Shown here: piece after piece, positions 9,231 through 14,731 of the stretch
Layout: each line of letters opens with the position of its first letter
Numbering within the stretch: position 1 is the stretch's first letter
Assembly (NCBI GenBank): GCA_035288405.1
Contig: DATEAK010000071.1
Span: 1-14,731, forward strand
Direction of reading: 5' to 3'
DNA from: JACPSX01 sp035288405 [NCBI: bacterium]
GTDB taxonomy: Bacteria; JACPSX01
Length of the DNA: 14,731 nt
Program-made: the position numbers and the translations under genes
Notes under the pieces: generated by a model
Databases searched by the model: none
Told to the model about the DNA's origin: nothing
The model's input: only the letters and a program-made list of their open reading frames with translations

Positions 9231-9239
9231 GGGTGGGGG
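9221..9239 (+). other. G-quadruplex motif upstream of pilA and pilR
   Basis: The plus strand reads GGGGGAGGGTGGGTGGGGG: four G-tracts (9221-9225, 9227-9229, 9231-9233, 9235-9239) separated by single nucleotides. Single-nucleotide loops are known to give very stable parallel quadruplexes. The G-rich strand is the template strand for pilR transcription. It lies about 320 bp upstream of the pilA start. Folding in the cell is inferred, not shown. Confidence 0.8.
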
Positions 9240-9241
9240 AC

Positions 9242-9256
9242 TGACAAAGTTTGTCA
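9242..9256. promoter_or_regulatory. Putative PilR site 1 (palindrome)
   Basis: TGACAAA-G-TTTGTCA is a perfect inverted repeat centred at 9249, about 170 bp upstream of the predicted pilA start of transcription. Its TGTC half-sites resemble the (C/G)TGTC core reported for PilR of Pseudomonas aeruginosa. It repeats in a second copy 33 bp downstream, on the same helix face. Binding by PilR is inferred. Confidence 0.6.
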
Positions 9257-9261
9257 ACCGA

Positions 9262-9290
9262 AGGGTAGTCGGTTTGACAAAAATTGTCAA
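9262..9290 (-). promoter_or_regulatory. Possible sigma-70 promoter of pilR
   Basis: On the minus strand TTGACA (9290-9285) is followed after 17 nt by TACCCT (9267-9262), which keeps the three most conserved -10 positions. Transcription would begin near 9255. The -35 box lies inside palindrome 2 and the start lies inside palindrome 1, so a protein bound there would control pilR as well. The match at -10 is only moderate. Confidence 0.35.
9274..9290. promoter_or_regulatory. Putative PilR site 2 (palindrome)
   Basis: TTGACAA-AAA-TTGTCAA is a perfect inverted repeat centred at 9282, about 139 bp upstream of the predicted pilA transcription start. That is a typical distance for a sigma-54 enhancer. 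It shares the TTGTCA half-site with palindrome 1. The two sites are 33 bp apart centre to centre. Confidence 0.62.
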
Positions 9291-9372
9291 TTTTTGGGGG
9301 AAAATTACGGGTTGCAGCCTTTGAAAATCGCTCAACTTTTTGTAAGTTATGTCGTTACAGCTGGTTGTGGCG

Positions 9373-9388
9373 AGTGACTTAGATCACA
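9373..9388. promoter_or_regulatory. CRP-family-like binding site beside the pilA promoter
   Basis: AGTGA-CTTAGA-TCACA matches the CRP consensus TGTGA-N6-TCACA at nine of ten conserved positions, with a perfect GTGA/TCAC core. It is centred about 41 bp upstream of the predicted pilA transcription start and ends 6 nt before the -24 box. No CRP-family gene is in the window, so the cognate protein is unknown. Confidence 0.5.
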
Positions 9389-9394
9389 GGGAAC

Positions 9395-9410
9395 TGGCAC
9401 GAGGGTTGCT
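9395..9410 (+). promoter_or_regulatory. Sigma-54 promoter of pilA
   Basis: TGGCACG-AGGG-TTGCT matches the sigma-54 consensus TGGCACG-N4-TTGCW exactly, with the invariant GG (9396-9397) and GC (9408-9409) at the correct spacing. Transcription should start near 9421, leaving a leader of about 140 nt before pilA. The sigma-54 activator encoded next door (pilR) and the two upstream palindromes complete the expected control unit. Confidence 0.93.
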
Positions 9411-9502
9411 CTCTTTCCAAGTGTCTTTCGAATAGAGAGCGGTTCTTGAAAGGGGGTGAAGGACGGAACCGATAGAGTCATAGAAACAAAGCTCACCTGT
9501 CC

Positions 9503-9521
9503 CTCTCCCTTGGAGGGAGAG
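9503..9521 (+). repeat. Hairpin in the pilA leader, REP-like wording
   Basis: CTCTCCCT (9503-9510) pairs with AGGGAGAG (9514-9521) around a TGG loop. It lies inside the predicted pilA mRNA leader, 40 nt before the start codon, so it may stabilise the abundant pilin message. The CCCTCTCCC...GGGAGAG wording resembles dispersed palindromic repeats in many bacteria. There is no T-run, so it is not a terminator. Confidence 0.55.
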
Positions 9522-9561
9522 TTAGGGCAAGGGGATTCTCAAATGAGAGGAGATTCATCGC

Positions 9562-10107
9562 ATGTTGAGTAAGATGAGAAAAGCAATGTCGGGCGAGAAA
9601 GGTTTTACCTTGATCGAGCTCATGATCGTCGTGGCCATCATCGGGATCCTGGCGGCCATCGCGATCCCCAACTTCCTGCGCTACCAGATGAAGGCCAAGA
9701 CTGCCGAGGCCAAGGTCAACTTGGGAGCGATCAAGACCTCCGAAGAATCGTACCGGGCTGAAAACGATATCTACTTCCCGGCTGCGGCTGCTCCTGCTGT
9801 GGCTGGTGTGGATACGGCGAAGCTTGCCTTCGTCACGAACGCTGGGTTTACAGCCATCGGCTTTGCCCCTTCGGGCAACGTTTATTACTCCTATTCCGCG
9901 GATACCACCGCCGCAGTGGCCGCAGCTGCGCTGGCGGATGGCGGCGCCTTTGCGGCCGCGACGGGTGCTGGTCCGGTTGCCGCCCCGGTTTTAGGTTATG
10001 TGGCTACCGCCACAGGTGACCTGGACGGTGATAACGCAAACCAGACTTATGGTCTTAACAGTGTAGGTTCCAACGTGGCCCGTTCCGGTGCCGCTAACGT
10101 ATTCTAG
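9562..10107 (+). CDS. pilA: Type IV pilin, first copy (probable major pilin)
   Basis: The prepilin has 181 residues with a 14-residue leader (MLSKMRKAMSGEKG) and a class III cleavage site G^FTLIEL. The first mature residue is Phe and Glu is at +5, followed by the hydrophobic helix [18 protein letters not shown]. The mature protein of 167 residues is polymerised into the type IV pilus after PilD processing. The globular part is rich in Ala and Gly (residues 116-142), has no cysteine, and ends with DLDGDN (153-158) followed by the C-terminal strand. ATG 9562 has GAGGAG at 9547-9552; ATGs at codons 5 and 9 would leave no such site. It has its own sigma-54 promoter and a hairpin directly after the stop, as expected for the main pilin. 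Confidence 0.94.
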   Translation: MLSKMRKAMSGEKGFTLIELMIVVAIIGILAAIAIPNFLRYQMKAKTAEAKVNLGAIKTSEESYRAENDIYFPAAAAPAVAGVDTAKLAFVTNAGFTAIGFAPSGNVYYSYSADTTAAVAAAALADGGAFAAATGAGPVAAPVLGYVATATGDLDGDNANQTYGLNSVGSNVARSGAANVF

Positions 10108-10119
10108 GGCGTCTTCAAT

Positions 10120-10158
10120 AAGGGCCGCCCGCCGGAGGTGGGCGGCCCTTGGTTTCTT
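10120..10158 (+). terminator. Hairpin terminator after pilA
   Basis: A long GC-rich stem runs from AAGGGCCGCCCGCC (10120-10133) to GGTGGGCGGCCCTT (10137-10150), 14 pairs with one G-T wobble and a GGA loop. It is followed by GGTTTCTTTT, an imperfect T-run. This looks like an intrinsic terminator that may allow partial readthrough, letting pilA be made in excess of the downstream genes. The loop side also carries the GGAGG ribosome site of the next gene. Confidence 0.75.
10134..10138 (+). promoter_or_regulatory. Ribosome binding site inside the terminator hairpin
   Basis: GGAGG occupies the apical loop and top of the 3' arm of the hairpin after pilA, 10 nt before the TTG start of the PilG-like gene. 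No other ribosome site is seen for that gene. It decides the start at 10149 rather than the TTG at 10164. Folding of the hairpin would partly hide it. Confidence 0.6.
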
Positions 10159-11087
10159 TTGACTTGAAATCTTCTCTCTACCAGATAACAAATCCACTGC
10201 TTATCGGATTCCTCCTGATCCTGGCGGTGGCGACCTACGGGGTTCAGCGGAACCTGGAGGTTTTTCACGCGCGGGCGCGGAAAATCGAGGATCTCAAGTA
10301 CCTCCCCTCGGGAAAATTCTTAAAGCCGGCCTCTTTAGGCTATCAGAACCTGCTATCGAGCCTGTTCTGGATCAAGACCGTGGGCTATTTTGGCAACCAT
10401 GTCTTGACGGACCGCCAGTACCCTTATCTCTACCAGCTTGTGGACGTGGTCACGACGCTGGATCCGCTTTTTGAATACCCCTACGAATTTGGCGGCATCG
10501 TGCTGGCATTGGAAGTTGGGCATTTAGATCTCTCCGATGCTATTTTGCGAAAAGGTCTGAGCAATGTGCCGGAAAAGGACCCGCGCTACTGGTATCTCCC
10601 GTTTTTCCTGGGGTTCAACTACATGTTTTACCGGCACGACTTCAAGACTGCGGCCCACTACATGGAAATTGCGGCCCGCCATCCCGGCAGGCCAGAGTAT
10701 CTCCCGCTGCTTGTGGCCAAGCTGTATGCGAAAGCCTACGAGCCCGCCGTGGGATTGCAGTTTCTCGAAGAGATGTACCATTCCACAGAAAATGAGCAGC
10801 TCAAGGAGCGGATTGCTCAGCGGATCCGGGAGGTAATTGTCGAGCGGGATCTTCAGTTCCTTGAGAGGGCCCGGGACGAGTACAGAAAGTTCAGGGGGAC
10901 ATATCCCGAAAATCTCCAAGCACTGGTGCAGGCGGGGATCATCCGCTCGATTCCTCGGGAGCCGCTTGGCGGCAGTTACCGGATCGATTCCCAGACCGGG
11001 GAAATTTTCAGCACGAAATTCAAGGAACGCCTGCGAGTCTATGTTCCCAGGGAGCCGGGCGTCCAGGAGAGCATCGGGAAACCATGA
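10149..11087 (+). CDS. Membrane-anchored PilG-like pilus assembly protein
   Basis: The protein has about 312 residues. One transmembrane segment near the N-terminus (about 14-31) is followed by a soluble, helical, tetratricopeptide-like region (about 85-245) that should lie in the periplasm. The C-terminal YPENLQALVQAGII...PREPLGGSY (252-277) resembles the C-terminal fold of type II pseudopilins. It lies between pilA and the ABC ATPase exactly where M. xanthus has pilG, and I assign it on that synteny. The reaction is unknown; pilGHI is reported to be needed for pilus biogenesis there. The likely start is TTG at 10149, served by GGAGG at 10134-10138; no ATG is available near the N-terminus. 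Its stop overlaps the next start by ATGA. Confidence in the gene is high, in the name moderate. Confidence 0.78.
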   Translation: MVSFDLKSSLYQITNPLLIGFLLILAVATYGVQRNLEVFHARARKIEDLKYLPSGKFLKPASLGYQNLLSSLFWIKTVGYFGNHVLTDRQYPYLYQLVDVVTTLDPLFEYPYEFGGIVLALEVGHLDLSDAILRKGLSNVPEKDPRYWYLPFFLGFNYMFYRHDFKTAAHYMEIAARHPGRPEYLPLLVAKLYAKAYEPAVGLQFLEEMYHSTENEQLKERIAQRIREVIVERDLQFLERARDEYRKFRGTYPENLQALVQAGIIRSIPREPLGGSYRIDSQTGEIFSTKFKERLRVYVPREPGVQESIGKP

Positions 11088-11992
11088 GTGCAATCCAGAT
11101 CGAAAATTTCTCCAAGGAGTTCCACCTCGGCTTTCGAATGCGCCGGATTCTCGCTGTCAAGGATCTCTCCTTCACCGTGGAGGAAGGGGAAATTTTCGGC
11201 TTCATCGGACCCAACGGGGCCGGCAAGACGACCACACTGAAAGCCTTGGTGGGACTCATTTCCCCTACTCGGGGTAAGATCACGATTCTCGGCCGCGATG
11301 TGCGAGAGGCGAGAAGCAGGCAACATCTGGGCTTCCTCCCGGAAGAGCCCTATTTCTACCGTTATCTCAAAGGGCGAGAGTTTCTTCATTTCTACGGGCA
11401 GCTTTTCGGCTTGCCTCTTTCCTTCCGGTGCCGTCGCATCGACGAAATGCTCGAACTGGTGGGAATGAAGGAGGCGGCCGATCTGCCCCTGCGGAAATAT
11501 TCAAAGGGCATGCTGCAGCGCATCGGCCTGGCTCAAGCTCTCATCAATGATCCCATTCTGGTCATACTGGATGAGCCCATGTCCGGGTTGGACCCGGTCG
11601 GTCGCAGTCAAATCCGCCAGATTATCCTCCACCTCAAGGAACAGGGAAAGACCGTATTGTTTTCCTCTCATATCCTCGCTGACGTGGAAATGATCTGCGA
11701 TCGGGTAGCTCTCATCGTGCGCGGAGAACTGCGCCAGGTGGGGGCACTCAATTCTTTTTACCCAGGCGGGACCCGGGAAATTGAAATTGTCGCTGCGCGG
11801 GTGAGTGTGGATCCGTTGCGGCGGGCGGGATTTGACGCTGTGGACCTGGACGGCAGCGTTCTCGTTCGCGTCAAAGATGAAGAGGCGAGAGACCGGGCCA
11901 TTTCGGAGATTTTGGCTCAGAAGGGTCAAATCCTCTCCGTTATCCCCCAGCGGGAGAGCCTGGAGGATGTCTTCGCCCGGGAGATCCGTTAG
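11084..11992 (+). CDS. pilH: ABC transporter ATP-binding protein, PilH-like
   Basis: The protein has 302 residues. The nucleotide-binding domain has Walker A GPNGAGKTT at 42-50, an ABC signature written YSKGM (139-143), Walker B ILVILDEP at 158-165 and the switch histidine at 196 (SSHILAD). About 80 further residues form the C-terminal extension common in ABC-2 exporters. It is the cytoplasmic motor for the permease encoded next. ATG overlaps the upstream stop (ATGA), and the permease starts 2 nt after its stop, so the three genes form a tight operon. The symbol follows M. xanthus, where pilH lies downstream of pilA and is required for pili; it is unrelated to the Pseudomonas chemotaxis protein of the same name. 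The family assignment is certain, the substrate unknown. Confidence 0.88.
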   Translation: MSAIQIENFSKEFHLGFRMRRILAVKDLSFTVEEGEIFGFIGPNGAGKTTTLKALVGLISPTRGKITILGRDVREARSRQHLGFLPEEPYFYRYLKGREFLHFYGQLFGLPLSFRCRRIDEMLELVGMKEAADLPLRKYSKGMLQRIGLAQALINDPILVILDEPMSGLDPVGRSQIRQIILHLKEQGKTVLFSSHILADVEMICDRVALIVRGELRQVGALNSFYPGGTREIEIVAARVSVDPLRRAGFDAVDLDGSVLVRVKDEEARDRAISEILAQKGQILSVIPQRESLEDVFAREIR

Positions 11993-11994
11993 CC

Positions 11995-12759
11995 ATGAAG
12001 ATCATCGCGATTGCCGTCAATACGTTTCGAGAAGCGGTGCGAGACAAGATCCTCTATAGCCTTCTCTTCTTTGCTCTGGTCATGATGGGGTTGTCGGTGA
12101 TTCTGGGCAATCTGACGATCGGCGAACAGATCAAGATTATCGAGGACTTCGGGCTGGGGACAATTTCGCTCTTCGGGGTCCTCATCGCAATTTTTGTCGG
12201 GGTGGGATTGGTCTATAAAGAGATCGAAAGGCGGACGATCTACACCATTTTATCCAAACCGATACCCCGCTGGATTTTTCTGCTGGGAAAATACGGCGGT
12301 CTTCTACTGACTCTTTTTGTGGAAGTCTTCGTCATGGTGGTGTTCTTTTCCCTTCTGGTTTTCTTCTACGGAGTCGGTTTTGATTTTGCTCTCCTGAAGG
12401 CGATCGGTCTCATCTACCTGGAACTGGCGTTGATTACTGCCGTGGCTCTGTTTTTCTCTGCCTTTACGACTCCCACTCTGAGCGGGTTTTTTACTCTGGG
12501 GATTTTCGCAATTGGCCACCTGAGCACGGACCTGAAGGTCTTTGGGGAGGGAACGAAAGACCCGTTCCTCTCGGGTCTGACCAGTTTTTTGTACTACCTT
12601 CTTCCCAACTTGGAGAACTTCAACATAAAGGGGCAGGTGGTGCATCAGATCCCCGTTTCCTGGGAATTTATCGGGTGGTCCACCCTTTACGGGCTTCTCT
12701 ACATTGCCGGAACCCTGTTGCTCACCGTTCTGATCTTTCAGAAGCGGGATTTTCGATGA
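11995..12759 (+). CDS. pilI: ABC-2 type permease, PilI-like
   Basis: The protein has 254 residues and about six membrane segments (roughly 19-38, 56-76, 104-126, 132-156, 160-177 and 228-248). The stretch VYKEIERRTIYTILSKPIPR (73-92) is a typical cytoplasmic coupling sequence of ABC-2 permeases, as are the early residues NTFREAVRDKILYSLL. It forms the inner-membrane channel partner of the upstream ATPase. Its ATG is 2 nt after that gene's stop. The name follows M. xanthus gene order (pilG-pilH-pilI), and it should not be confused with Pseudomonas PilI. No substrate can be inferred. A 66-nt gap separates it from the second pilin gene and shows no terminator or convincing promoter. Confidence 0.85.
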   Translation: MKIIAIAVNTFREAVRDKILYSLLFFALVMMGLSVILGNLTIGEQIKIIEDFGLGTISLFGVLIAIFVGVGLVYKEIERRTIYTILSKPIPRWIFLLGKYGGLLLTLFVEVFVMVVFFSLLVFFYGVGFDFALLKAIGLIYLELALITAVALFFSAFTTPTLSGFFTLGIFAIGHLSTDLKVFGEGTKDPFLSGLTSFLYYLLPNLENFNIKGQVVHQIPVSWEFIGWSTLYGLLYIAGTLLLTVLIFQKRDFR

Positions 12760-12825
12760 TTCGGTTCATCTTTCGCTCCCCATTTTCCGATAAGCATCCA
12801 ACGGGCTTGGGGAGGAAATCTTTGC

Positions 12826-13359
12826 ATGAGGATGCGAGGGCAGCAAACCTCCTCAGGGGAGAGGGGGTTTACACTGATCGAGCTCATGATCGCGGTGGCG
12901 ATTATCGGAATCCTGGCAGCTATCGGGATTCCGAGCTACATGCGCTACCAGCTCAATGCCAAGGCTGCAGAGGCTAAGTACAACCTCGGAGAGATTCGTA
13001 CCGTAGAAGAAGCGTACAAGACCGAAACCGATACCTACTTGGCCGCTGCATCCGCCCCCGGTGGGGCCGTGGGTTCGGCCAAGCAAGCCTGGGTTGGCAA
13101 TGCCGGATTTGACACAGTAGGCTTTGTCCCTGCCGGCAGTGTGTATTACAACTATGCCGTGGATGCGATGGGAACTCCTCAGGTCACGCTTGCGGACGGC
13201 AGTGGTTTTGCGGCCACAACGGGGACATCGACCGCCCCGGAACTGGGCTACAAGGCAACGGCGGTGGGGGACCTAGACGGGGATGGCACAGCCCAGATCT
13301 ATGGTGTGACGGATCAAGGCTCCTATGTGGCTCGCTCTGCAGCCGTTACTGTGTTTTAA
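12826..13359 (+). CDS. Type IV pilin, second copy
   Basis: The prepilin has 177 residues with a 14-residue leader ([14 protein letters not shown]), cleavage at G^FTLIEL, Phe +1, Glu +5 and the helix [18 protein letters not shown]. It is homologous to the first pilin over its whole length, including [26 protein letters not shown] and the C-terminal DLDGDG (149-154) with YVARS. It lacks most of the Ala-rich insert and has no cysteine. The start is ATG 12826 with GGAGG at 12811-12815. No sigma-54 promoter precedes it, so it is probably transcribed with pilG-pilH-pilI. It may be an alternative or minor pilin. It is intact, with no frameshift. It converges on pilS, 37 nt away, with no clear terminator between them. 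Confidence 0.93.
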   Translation: MRMRGQQTSSGERGFTLIELMIAVAIIGILAAIGIPSYMRYQLNAKAAEAKYNLGEIRTVEEAYKTETDTYLAAASAPGGAVGSAKQAWVGNAGFDTVGFVPAGSVYYNYAVDAMGTPQVTLADGSGFAATTGTSTAPELGYKATAVGDLDGDGTAQIYGVTDQGSYVARSAAVTVF

Positions 13360-13396
13360 ATGTGTAAATGGCTAGCCGGGATTTCCCAAAGAGCGG

Positions 13397-14731
13397 TCAG
13401 ACCGGTTGTGGAGTGAGGACCGCGGCCGGCAGCGCGATTTGGAACGTAGTTCCCTTTCCTACCGTGCTCTCTACAGTAATCTCCCCATGATGTTCTTCGA
13501 TGATCTTGTGAACCAGAGCCAATCCCAGGCCCGTTCCTTGTTCTTTCGTGGTGAAGAAGGGGTCAAAAATCTTGTCAAGAACCTCCGGCGGGATCCCTTC
13601 CCCGGTATCCTGTATTGAGATCCGACAAGTTCCGAAGCTATGGATATTTCTCGAATCCGGTGAGCGGAAGCCAGGGGATCTGTGGGGCATTGTGGCCGTG
13701 GTCACGCGCAAAATCCCTCCACCGGGCATAGCCTGCAAGGCATTCAGGAATAGGTTCCATAGCACCTGTTGAAAGGGCTGTGGATCTACTGCGGCGATGA
13801 GGCCGGGTTCCTCAAGGTGGGTTTCGATGAGTACGGCGCTGTTGTAGAGTTCGTGATTTTGAAGCAGGGTCAGAGAATCTCGGATCAGACCGTTGATTTT
13901 CTGATGGGCGATTTGCAGAGGTTGAGGTCGGGCGTAGGTCAGAAACTGAGTCACGATGGAATTGAGACGGTTTGTTTCCTTGACGACGATCTCCATGAGG
14001 CGGCGGTTGGTTTCGTCAAGCTCCAGCTCTTCTTGCAGAACTTGCACCGAGCCACTGAGAGAACCCAAGGGATTGCGGATCTCGTGAGCAATCCCGGCAG
14101 CCAGGCGACCTACGGCCGCCAGTTTCTCCGCACGCTTGACCTGCAGCTCCAAGGCTTTGAGTTCCGTCGAATCTTGGAATAAAAGAATCGTTCCCTTGAC
14201 GGTGCCCTTTTCATCCTTGAGGGGGGAGAGGCGCATTTCCAGGTAGATTTTCTGGCCATCCGGGCGGTTGAACCAACTCTCGAAGCGCTGGATGGCGACT
14301 CCGATCGGCTCTCGTAACAGGATCTGGTGCCAGGGGAAATCGGGAAAAATATCCTGGCAAAGCGCCCCGCGGACCTTCGCGATCGGGGAGCCGCAAATCT
14401 TCTCGGCCTCCTGGTTGCAGGTTGCGATCTGCCCGGAACCGTTCAAGGTCATGAGGCCGCTGTTCATGCTCTTGACGATGTGCTCGTGAAATTCCTGGAG
14501 TTCAAGCAAATTCTCGCTCTTCTTCTCCAGTTCCACTCCCGTGGCTCTGACCTTCTCGGCCAGGTAACCGCTCAGGTAGGCCACTAGAAAAAAAGCGACG
14601 ATGTTGAAGGACACCTTGTATAGGGCGTACTCTCCTTCTACGAAGCTATCTACTTGGGAGTGGAAGTAAACGGAAGGCAGAAGCTGGCGGAGTTCCAGGT
14701 TTGATAAGAGACCGTAGAGAATACTGGCCAG
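13397..14731 (-). CDS. pilS: Sensor histidine kinase, PilS type (N-terminus outside window)
   Basis: The reading frame is open to the right edge, so the gene is partial at its 5' end; 444 codons plus stop are visible. The GTG at 14612-14614 is not the start, because coding continues upstream through the window edge (LASILYGLLSNLELRQLLPS...). The first visible part ends a membrane domain (NIVAFFLVAYLSGYLAEKV). A PAS domain follows (visible residues about 83-190). The HisKA box is GIAHEIRNPLGSL with the phospho-acceptor histidine at visible residue 216. The ATPase domain has N box NLFLNALQAMPGG, G1 DTGEGIP and G2 GTGLGLALVHK. All catalytic motifs are intact. It should phosphorylate PilR; the membrane domain may sense pilin in the inner membrane. 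PilS is inferred from the pilin context and family appearance. Confidence 0.87.
   Translation of the reverse strand: MASILYGLLSNLELRQLLPSVYFHSQVDSFVEGEYALYKVSFNIVAFFLVAYLSGYLAEKVRATGVELEKKSENLLELQEFHEHIVKSMNSGLMTLNGSGQIATCNQEAEKICGSPIAKVRGALCQDIFPDFPWHQILLREPIGVAIQRFESWFNRPDGQKIYLEMRLSPLKDEKGTVKGTILLFQDSTELKALELQVKRAEKLAAVGRLAAGIAHEIRNPLGSLSGSVQVLQEELELDETNRRLMEIVVKETNRLNSIVTQFLTYARPQPLQIAHQKINGLIRDSLTLLQNHELYNSAVLIETHLEEPGLIAAVDPQPFQQVLWNLFLNALQAMPGGGILRVTTATMPHRSPGFRSPDSRNIHSFGTCRISIQDTGEGIPPEVLDKIFDPFFTTKEQGTGLGLALVHKIIEEHHGEITVESTVGKGTTFQIALPAAVLTPQPV

Larger units (their letters stand above)
9182..9561. other. pilR-pilA divergent control region (no gene)
   Basis: This 380-nt gap holds no protein-coding gene that I can support. 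From left to right it contains the pilR ribosome site, a GC-rich inverted repeat, a G-quadruplex motif, two palindromes, a possible pilR promoter, a CRP-like site, a consensus sigma-54 promoter for pilA, and a 140-nt pilA leader with a second G/C-rich hairpin. A 9-codon reading frame (9543-9572) overlaps the pilA ribosome site and start, but nothing else suggests it is used. Confidence 0.85.

Noticed and set aside
9321-9348. Possible sigma-70 promoter TTGAAA-N16-TAAGTT upstream of pilA
   Set aside because: The -10 match is poor and the spacing short, while a perfect sigma-54 promoter lies downstream.
9543-9572. Nine-codon leader peptide overlapping the pilA start
   Set aside because: It has no ribosome site of its own and no attenuator follows, so it is most likely chance.
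12760-12825. Separate promoter for the second pilin
   Set aside because: No TGGCAC-N5-TTGC and no convincing -35/-10 pair were found in the 66-nt gap.
13360-13396. Bidirectional terminator between the second pilin and pilS
   Set aside because: Only trivial 4-bp pairings (GGGA/TCCC) were seen and no T-run follows; I cannot support a terminator here.
14612-14614. GTG at the apparent start of the histidine kinase
   Set aside because: Coding sequence continues in frame up to the window edge with membrane-protein composition, so this GTG is an internal valine.

Overview
The window reads as chromosomal DNA from a Gram-negative (diderm) bacterium of roughly 55-60 % GC. An export-type SurA-like foldase, a sigma-54/NtrC-type regulator, type IV pilins and a pilus-linked ABC transporter arranged as in Myxococcus xanthus (pilA-pilG-pilH-pilI) point towards the Myxococcota/Desulfobacterota/NC10 neighbourhood. 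The exact taxon cannot be fixed from the sequence alone. No rRNA, tRNA, CRISPR array, insertion sequence or transposase was seen.

Region 1 (1-3150, minus strand) is a pyrimidine biosynthesis operon: pyrR, pyrB, pyrC and the first 47 codons of carA, with overlapping or near-abutting genes. It has a promoter with a perfect TATAAT immediately after the upstream gene, and a leader of about 190 nt. The leader carries an exact match to the PyrR RNA-binding consensus followed by a textbook intrinsic terminator just before pyrR. This is the Bacillus-type PyrR attenuation system in an apparently Gram-negative genome.

Region 2 (3148-9181, minus strand) holds, in order of transcription, pilR (sigma-54-dependent response regulator), mfd (transcription-repair coupling factor, starting 9 nt after pilR) and a SurA-like periplasmic prolyl isomerase with a single rotamase domain.

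Region 3 (9182-9561) is a dense 380-nt control region between divergent pilR and pilA. It contains a near-ideal G-quadruplex motif, two TGTC-type palindromes at enhancer distance, a CRP-like site, a consensus sigma-54 promoter and two short G/C-rich inverted repeats.

Region 4 (9562-13359, plus strand) is a pilus block: pilin pilA1, a hairpin terminator, a membrane-anchored PilG-like protein, an ABC ATPase (PilH-like), an ABC-2 permease (PilI-like), and a second full-length pilin. The second pilin has no promoter of its own that I can see. Both pilins lack cysteine and share a C-terminal DLDGD loop.

Region 5 (13397-14731, minus strand) is the PilS-type sensor kinase, converging on the second pilin and running off the right edge. 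The expected pilS-pilR pair is therefore split by a pilin/ABC block on the opposite strand. The likely circuit is PilS to PilR, PilR binding the tandem palindromes, and sigma-54 transcription of pilA with some readthrough into pilG-pilH-pilI-pilA2.
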